Positions 32,568-36,947 of a stretch of 36,947 nt of DNA are shown here, one piece after another. A program made the translations under genes and the position numbers. How positions within the stretch are numbered: the stretch's first letter is position 1; each line of letters starts with the position of its first letter. The notes below the pieces were generated by a model, which was given only the letters and a program-made list of their open reading frames with translations, ran no database searches and was not told the origin of the DNA. Location of the stretch: the NCBI GenBank assembly GCA_026388125.1, contig JAPLKJ010000310.1:1-36947 (forward strand), in the 5' to 3' direction. Source of the stretch: Elusimicrobiota bacterium. GTDB taxonomy: Bacteria > Elusimicrobiota > Elusimicrobia > Elusimicrobiales > UBA9959.

Positions 32568-34310
32568 TTAAATATCCTTGTCCGAAGCTTTCAGCTCGGA
32601 CATCAATCTGCCGTATTCCCGCAGCTGCTCCGGAGTCATAGCCCCGGAATTCTTCAGTTCCTTCAGGTAGCGCTCCATGGCGGAGCGCTTTATCCTGCGT
32701 GCGGCCCCGGCCGCGTTCTGCGTGCTGTCCGATTCCCCCGCGGGGTCCGACACCGCCAGCTCCATTATCAGGGTGGCGTCCTCGGGGAACTGCTCCGCCA
32801 GGCTGGTGGAGGCGTTGACCCTGGCTTCCGCCGGCATGGCGCCTATCGCCGAGAAAAGTTTGCGGGCCAGGGGGCTCGCGAAGTCCCCGGGTTTGAGGTC
32901 CGCCGCTTTTTCAAACAGGGCGGGGTCCCTGAGCAGCAGCTGGATGAAGCCGCGCTCGATGGCGGGCATGTCCGGGGCGGGCGCCTTGGCGCGCGGGGCG
33001 GCGGGCCTGGGCCCGGACGCGCCGGCTTTCTTAAGTTCCTTGTGCACCGACGCTTCCTCCACGCCGAAGCGGGAGGCCAGCGCCTTTACCCATTCGCTCT
33101 TCATGATCTCGTCGGGCTGCTTGGCCACGGTCTCCAGCATGGCCGCTATGGCCTGGGCCTTCTCCTGCGAGGTGGGGGGAGTTGTGCGGTCCTTGAAAAA
33201 AAGGTTCATGCGGAATTCCAGCGGGTCGGCGGCCGAGGCCATCTTTTTCTCGAACTCCTCCCTGCCGTATTCGTTCAGGAATTCGTCGGGGTCCAGCGCG
33301 CAGCCGAGGTCCGCCAGGCGCACGTACAGGCCCGCGTCCATGAAAACTTCCGCGGCCCGTACCGAGGCGGTTATGCCGGCGCGGTCGCCGTCGAACATCA
33401 CCACGGTGTCCTTGGCGTAGCGGCCTATGAGGCCGGCGTGCTCGCTGGTCAGCGCCGTGCCCAGCGGGGCCACGGCCCAGTCCACGCCGTGCTGGTGCGC
33501 GCCTATTACGTCCATGTAGCCTTCCAGCAGCAGCAGGCGGCCGCTCTTGCGTATCTGCGGCAGGGCCTCGTGGATGCCGTAAAGGGTGCGGCGCTTCGAG
33601 AACAGGACGGTTTCCGGGGAGTTCAGGTATTTCGGCTGCGCTTCGGGGTCAAGCACGCGCCCGCCGAACGCCACGGTGTCGCCGGTCTGGTTGCGGATGG
33701 GGAACATGATGCGGCCGCGGAAAGTGTCGGTCACCCTGTCGCCTTCGCGCTCGGAGACCAGCCCGGCCTTCAGGGCCAGGTCGCAGCTCCAGCCGTGCGC
33801 CTTCATCTCCTCTATCAGGGCGTTGCCGCCGGCCGGGGCCCAGCCCAGCTCGAAGCGCTCCACGGTGGCCTTGCTCAGCCTGCGCTCGCCCAGGTACAGC
33901 CTGGCTTTCTCGCCGGCGGGGGAAAAAAGAGTTTTGTGGTAGAAGGCCGCGGCCGCGGTGAGCAGTTTCTTGAGCTCCAGCCGTTCCTTGTCCGACTCCG
34001 TCATGGCGTGGGTGCGCTCGTCGCCGTATTCCACGCCGGCCTTCAGCGCGAGCTTCCGGGCGGCCTCGGGGAAGGTCAGGCCTTCTATCTTCATCACGAA
34101 CTTGAAAATATCGCCGCCCTCGTTGCAGCCGAAGCAGTAGAAGATCTGCTTCTCGGGGCTGACGGTGAAAGAGGGGGTTTTTTCGTTGTGGAACGGGCAG
34201 GGGGCCTTGTGGTTGCGGCCCGCCTTCTTCAGGGCGGGCACGTACTCCCGGACGACATCCACGATGTCCAGCTTTTCCCTGATAAGTTCTATGACGGGAG
34301 ATGAACTCAT
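32568..34310 (-). CDS. dnaG: DNA primase
   Basis: 580 residues. The N-terminal CHC2-type zinc finger is complete (C38-P-F-H41 ... C59-F-G-C62), then the primase core with KDTVVMFDGDRAG (TOPRIM acidic motif) and LLEGYMDVIGAHQHG (TOPRIM glutamate), then a C-terminal helicase-binding region. It synthesises RNA primers for replication. I start at ATG 34310 (MSSSPVIELIREKLDIVDVV), which fits family N-termini. The upstream in-frame ATG at 34361 lies in the rpsU terminator hairpin and is rejected. There is no clear Shine-Dalgarno, so the initiation rate could be low, as is known for dnaG in this type of operon. Confidence 0.97.
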   Translation of the reverse strand: MSSSPVIELIREKLDIVDVVREYVPALKKAGRNHKAPCPFHNEKTPSFTVSPEKQIFYCFGCNEGGDIFKFVMKIEGLTFPEAARKLALKAGVEYGDERTHAMTESDKERLELKKLLTAAAAFYHKTLFSPAGEKARLYLGERRLSKATVERFELGWAPAGGNALIEEMKAHGWSCDLALKAGLVSEREGDRVTDTFRGRIMFPIRNQTGDTVAFGGRVLDPEAQPKYLNSPETVLFSKRRTLYGIHEALPQIRKSGRLLLLEGYMDVIGAHQHGVDWAVAPLGTALTSEHAGLIGRYAKDTVVMFDGDRAGITASVRAAEVFMDAGLYVRLADLGCALDPDEFLNEYGREEFEKKMASAADPLEFRMNLFFKDRTTPPTSQEKAQAIAAMLETVAKQPDEIMKSEWVKALASRFGVEEASVHKELKKAGASGPRPAAPRAKAPAPDMPAIERGFIQLLLRDPALFEKAADLKPGDFASPLARKLFSAIGAMPAEARVNASTSLAEQFPEDATLIMELAVSDPAGESDSTQNAAGAARRIKRSAMERYLKELKNSGAMTPEQLREYGRLMSELKASDKDI

Positions 34311-34343
34311 TATTGAACTTGGTTGTCCCGGAGTGAAACAGGC

Positions 34344-34372
34344 AAAAAGCCGTCCGCCCAAGGCGGACGGCT
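34344..34372 (-). terminator. Terminator hairpin between rpsU and dnaG
   Basis: AGCCGTCCGCC (34348-34358) pairs with GGCGGACGGCT (34362-34372); on the minus strand TTTTT follows. As in the classical rpsU-dnaG-rpoD operon, this partial terminator would make S21 far more abundant than primase. Confidence 0.8.
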
Positions 34373-34389
34373 CTTTGTTCGGCAGCCGC

Positions 34390-34581
34390 TTAGAAACTTC
34401 TTCTGCCTTTGCGTACTTTGCGGCGGGCTTCCTGGGACTTTATCTTGCGCTTCATGCTGGGGGGCATATAATGCTCCCGGCGCTTGATCTCCTTGAGGAT
34501 GCCGTTGCGCTCACAGTCGTGCTTAAAGCGCCTGAGGGCTTCTTCGATAGATTCTTCGTCTCTTACTTTGACAAATACCAC
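34390..34581 (-). CDS. rpsU: 30S ribosomal protein S21
   Basis: 63 residues, Arg/Lys-rich, with VKVRDEESIEEALRRFKHDC, then LKEIKRREHYMPPSMKRK, the S21 pattern. It helps mRNA binding at initiation. I prefer the GTG at 34581 as the start because AAGGTGGTGATTA (34596-34584) matches the extended Shine-Dalgarno at good distance; the two earlier GTGs (34593, 34590) lie inside that site. The result, MVFVKVRDEES, also agrees with known S21 N-termini. It is the first gene of the rpsU-dnaG-rpoD cluster. Confidence 0.92.
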   Translation of the reverse strand: MVFVKVRDEESIEEALRRFKHDCERNGILKEIKRREHYMPPSMKRKIKSQEARRKVRKGRRSF

Positions 34582-34639
34582 GCTAATCACCACCTTAGTT
34601 GTTTAGAATGCTAAATCTTTTCCGTCGTGCGCGGGGCTC

Positions 34640-34981
34640 TCAGCCCGGCGGCCACATCAGCTTGCGGCCTGCCAGCAGGTGGTAGTGCAGATGGTCCACC
34701 GACTGTCCCGCTCCGCGCCCGTTGTTCGTGACCAGGCGGAAAGCGCCTTCCACTTTCAGGTCCGCGGCGATCTTGGCGGCGGCCAGCTGCAGCTTGCCCA
34801 GCAGCTCCGCGTCCTCCGGCGCCGCCGAGGTAAGGCGGTCCAAGTGCCGGCGCGGGATTATCAAAATGTGCGTAGGCGCCTGCGGATTGAGGTCCATGAA
34901 AGCCAGTACGTCAGGGTCCTCGTAGACGATCCGGGAGTTTATCTCTCCGGACGCTATCTTGCAAAAAAGGCAATTCGCCAT
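34640..34981 (-). CDS. HIT-family (Hint-like) nucleotide hydrolase
   Basis: 113 residues. Hint-type layout: an N-terminal CLFCKIASGEI pair of cysteines, VLAFMDLNPQAPTHILIIPRRH and the histidine triad H97-L-H99-Y-H101-L-L near the C-terminus, with the active-site His101 for AMP transfer. Hint proteins remove AMP from adenosine phosphoramidates. There is no Shine-Dalgarno; the -10 TATAAT lies seven bases before the ATG at 34981, so the mRNA is probably leaderless. An inverted repeat CGCCATTG...CAATGGCG (34976-35023) surrounds the promoter and the first codons. Confidence 0.93.
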   Translation of the reverse strand: MANCLFCKIASGEINSRIVYEDPDVLAFMDLNPQAPTHILIIPRRHLDRLTSAAPEDAELLGKLQLAAAKIAADLKVEGAFRLVTNNGRGAGQSVDHLHYHLLAGRKLMWPPG

Positions 34982-34988
34982 TGGCCCT

Positions 34989-35018
34989 ATTATATTACTT
35001 TATAAGGGGACAGGGCAA
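34989..35018 (-). promoter_or_regulatory. Promoter of the HIT gene, likely leaderless
   Basis: On the minus strand TTGCCC (35018-35013), 18-base spacer, TATAAT (34994-34989): four of six and six of six consensus. Seven bases separate the -10 from the ATG, so transcription starts at or next to it. Confidence 0.65.
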
Positions 35019-35057
35019 TGGCGGCGGGAAAGGGAGGGGCGGGCGGCCCCGGGGGCG

Positions 35058-35675
35058 TCAGAAGCCGGAGAGGGGCAGATATCTCTCGTTGAACTTCCCC
35101 GGGGTGCTTTCCAGGGGATTTACCGAGGTTTTGCTTTTGTTTATCCGCAGCGGCGTTACCCCCGCTTTGCGCGCCTGAATGATGCCGGCGTCCGAAGGGC
35201 CGGCGTACAGCACGAAACGGTTCTTCTCCAGCAGTTCGTATTTCTCGTTGTCGCTGCGGGTGAAATAGATATCGTCGGCCAGCCTGCTCCAGCCGGCTTC
35301 AAGGCTGTCGGAGCCTTCAGGGCCGCGGTCCAGGAAAAAAGCTATGCGGAACCCTATCACTTTCAGCGCCCAGGCCGTCAGCCAGGGCACCGGCTTGAGG
35401 CGTTCGTAAGTGTAGGCCCTGTTGACCGCGTTCCAGTAATCGGGGCTGCCGGCCTCCAGCTGGTCCTTGGCGGCCGCCTGGAACGCAGGGGTGGAGTAGA
35501 CCAGGCCGTCGTCGTACTCGAACCCGGCGCGGAAGCCTATCAGCGAATTCACGCTGAAAATGAAACCCCAGGCCCCCGCCAGCATGCAGAAAGCCCTGAG
35601 CCGGTGGAACCATTTGGAGAACCACGCCTTTATGATGTCCGGAATAGTAGGTTTAGGGGGTTCTTGTTGCGGCAT
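35058..35675 (-). CDS. Membrane-anchored class B acid phosphatase-like HAD protein with degenerate active site
   Basis: 205 residues: a cytosolic N-terminus, one hydrophobic helix (about 27-45) and a domain outside the membrane that resembles class B acid phosphatases (AphA). It has FEYDDGLVYSTPAF at 52-65 in place of FDIDDTVLFSSPGF, a YWNAVNRAY segment, and YAGPSDAGIIQARKAGVTPLRI in place of the GDSDND-type loop. The nucleophile Asp of motif I is Glu53, the motif I Thr is Gly57, and the metal Asp of motif IV is Pro160; only Asp55, Asp56, Asp162 and a possible Lys145 remain. This predicts loss of phosphatase activity. It overlaps the 5'-nucleotidase-like gene upstream by 23 bases, so the two are made together. 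A regulatory or binding role towards that enzyme or its nucleotide is possible (inference). Confidence 0.7.
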   Translation of the reverse strand: MPQQEPPKPTIPDIIKAWFSKWFHRLRAFCMLAGAWGFIFSVNSLIGFRAGFEYDDGLVYSTPAFQAAAKDQLEAGSPDYWNAVNRAYTYERLKPVPWLTAWALKVIGFRIAFFLDRGPEGSDSLEAGWSRLADDIYFTRSDNEKYELLEKNRFVLYAGPSDAGIIQARKAGVTPLRINKSKTSVNPLESTPGKFNERYLPLSGF

Positions 35676-36947
35676 TTTTCCCGGCCCGGCCGTCCTCCAT
35701 CCTGATCATGGTCTTGCGGCTGGAAAAACACCAGCCTATTATTTCCCTGAGATAGCGTCTTGAATTGGCGAATTCCATGGCGTTGGAAAGCACGGCGGTC
35801 TCTTTGCCGCTTACGAGCGAATCCGGCACCGCCAGGTGGTAGACTTTGCCCGCCGTCAGCGGGCCGGCCGCGGTCTCCACCCGCTCCAGCGCGCCGTCCT
35901 TCATGAAAAGTTTGAGGCCCGAAACGCTGAATTCCCCGGGCTGCAGGCCCGCCAGCACGTTCTCCAGGTCGTCGCCGCGGATCTTCACGAACACCACGCT
36001 GGAATCCAGCGGGAACGCGTTGTACAGGTCGGCCACCGTCACGGGGCCGCTGGAAAAACCCGCGGCGGGTTCGGAGACGCCGACGATGGCCGCGTTGGCG
36101 CGCGCCCAGGTCTTGATGCAGTCGGCCGCGAATTCGGCCACCGGGGAAACGCCGTGTTCCGTCAGCGGCAGCGGCGCGCCGAGCGTGCCGATCCTCTTCG
36201 AGAAGTGCGCCGTGGAGAAGGCCCGGTAGGCGTCGGTTATCTTCAGGACCTCCGGGTCCTGGCCGTACTTCGCCGCGTCCAGCGGCAGCAGGTCCCAGTC
36301 CAGGCCGGCCAGCTTGCCGGAGGAGGGGTCAAGGGCCAGCGTTATCCTGGCGGTCTCGGCCATTTCCAGCCCCGCCCTGACCACCCAGGAGCGGCCTACC
36401 TTGAAAGGCTTTTTCACCGCCGCGTCGTCGGTGATCACAAGGTCCACGCGCGGGACCTTGGTGAGGAAATCACGGTAAAATTCGGTTTTCGCCTGGGTCT
36501 TGGGGTTGACGCTCAGCAGCAGCACTATGACCTTGGCCCCGCCGGCCTTCAGGTTCTTTATGGCCCGCTCGGTTTCGTAAGTTTCTTTTTCCAGCTTGTA
36601 GTTGGTGAAATATTTGGCCCGGTTCGGTTTGGCCGGGTCGGGCAGCATGATGGAAAACAGGCCTATCTTGTGCCGCCCCGCTTCCAGCACCTTCTGGCTT
36701 GAAAAAAAATCGGGCTTGACGTTGGATTTGAGATAGAGGTTCGAAGCTACCAGGGGGAACCGCGCCGCCGCCGCGAGCTTCTGCAGTTCTTTGGGGGGGA
36801 GGGATATGTCCTCCATCCCGGCCGCGGCCAGGGAATAGGGGACGGCGTTCATGCAGGCCATGGTGGACTGCCCGCGCGTAAGATAGCCTTCGGGCGTGGC
36901 CCCGAACCAGTTGCCGGAGTCCACGGCCAGCTTGGGCAGTTTCTCCT
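35653..36947 (-). CDS. 5'-nucleotidase/UshA-like metallophosphatase (N-terminus outside the window)
   Basis: The frame runs from the window edge to a TAA at 35653-35655, about 430 residues. The part visible starts within the calcineurin-like phosphoesterase domain (VDSGNWFGA, then MNAVPYSLAAAGMEDI) and contains KAGGAKVIVLLLSVN, VDLVITDDAA and the C-terminal 5'-nucleotidase domain (GPVTVADLYNAFPLDSSVVFVKIRGDDLENVL, then VSGLKLFM and KVYHLAVPDSLVSG). Such enzymes in the periplasm release phosphate from nucleotides or related compounds. The upstream metal ligands and the signal peptide lie outside, and the usual NHE-type metal motif is not seen in this part. It ends 23 bases inside the start of the HAD-like gene, which suggests one transcript. 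Confidence 0.8.
   Translation of the reverse strand, partial: EKLPKLAVDSGNWFGATPEGYLTRGQSTMACMNAVPYSLAAAGMEDISLPPKELQKLAAAARFPLVASNLYLKSNVKPDFFSSQKVLEAGRHKIGLFSIMLPDPAKPNRAKYFTNYKLEKETYETERAIKNLKAGGAKVIVLLLSVNPKTQAKTEFYRDFLTKVPRVDLVITDDAAVKKPFKVGRSWVVRAGLEMAETARITLALDPSSGKLAGLDWDLLPLDAAKYGQDPEVLKITDAYRAFSTAHFSKRIGTLGAPLPLTEHGVSPVAEFAADCIKTWARANAAIVGVSEPAAGFSSGPVTVADLYNAFPLDSSVVFVKIRGDDLENVLAGLQPGEFSVSGLKLFMKDGALERVETAAGPLTAGKVYHLAVPDSLVSGKETAVLSNAMEFANSRRYLREIIGWCFSSRKTMIRMEDGRAGKNAATRTP

Noticed and set aside
33042-34304. 420-residue plus-strand frame opposite dnaG
   Set aside because: Shadow of DNA primase; no RBS or motif.

Overview
The window is a GC-rich bacterial chromosome segment with 30 protein-coding genes or gene remnants on both strands. 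I see no tRNA, rRNA, prophage, insertion sequence with a transposase, or CRISPR array. The cell is Gram-negative in build: there is a TonB-dependent vitamin B12 receptor, a FadL-type outer-membrane porin, a lipoprotein and many signal peptides. AnmK implies peptidoglycan recycling. GC-rich codons mixed with frequent ATA isoleucine codons, the gene set, and clusters such as rpsU-dnaG-rpoD and rplU-rpmA-obg are compatible with Elusimicrobiota, but this is an inference and no marker gene was aligned.

Layout. 1-5.3 kb: the end of an unknown plus-strand gene, then a minus-strand set of secreted proteins: a Pro/Ala repeat protein, and a phospholipase D-family enzyme translationally coupled to a very large secreted protein of unknown function. 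5.5-9.2 kb: an organophosphate-type MFS transporter, a FadL porin broken by an in-frame TAG, and a WD40 protein. 9.3-16.8 kb: a plus-strand run of MFS transporter, cysE, cysK fused out of frame to a beheaded Nudix gene, anmK, a second MFS exporter and a GT39-like membrane glycosyltransferase with TPRs. 16.7-25.9 kb: an unknown secreted protein with a duplicated domain, a squalene/phytoene synthase, a ComEC-like metallo-hydrolase, a strong promoter followed by a structured leader that may be a 6S-like RNA, a cobalamin riboswitch driving a BtuB-like receptor, a short inverted-repeat element, an M42 peptidase and a DUF4105/Lnb-like secreted protein. 25.9-28.1 kb: rplU-rpmA-obg. 28.2-30.8 kb: a small secreted protein, an MscS-like membrane protein and a TPR lipoprotein. 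30.8-35 kb: the macromolecular-synthesis cluster rpsU-dnaG-rpoD, preceded by a HIT protein. 35-36.9 kb: a membrane-anchored degenerate class B acid phosphatase homologue overlapping the end of a 5'-nucleotidase-like gene that runs off the window.

The strongest items for follow-up are three reading-frame lesions within the first 12.5 kb (a +1 shift at about 1,500, a TAG at 7,471 and a deletion-fusion at about 12,105), the apparently catalytically dead HAD protein coupled to a 5'-nucleotidase, the PLD/large-secreted-protein pair, the duplicated unknown domain at 16.7-17.9 kb, the candidate ncRNA at 20.0 kb, and promoters placed so that rplU and the HIT gene would be made as nearly leaderless mRNAs.
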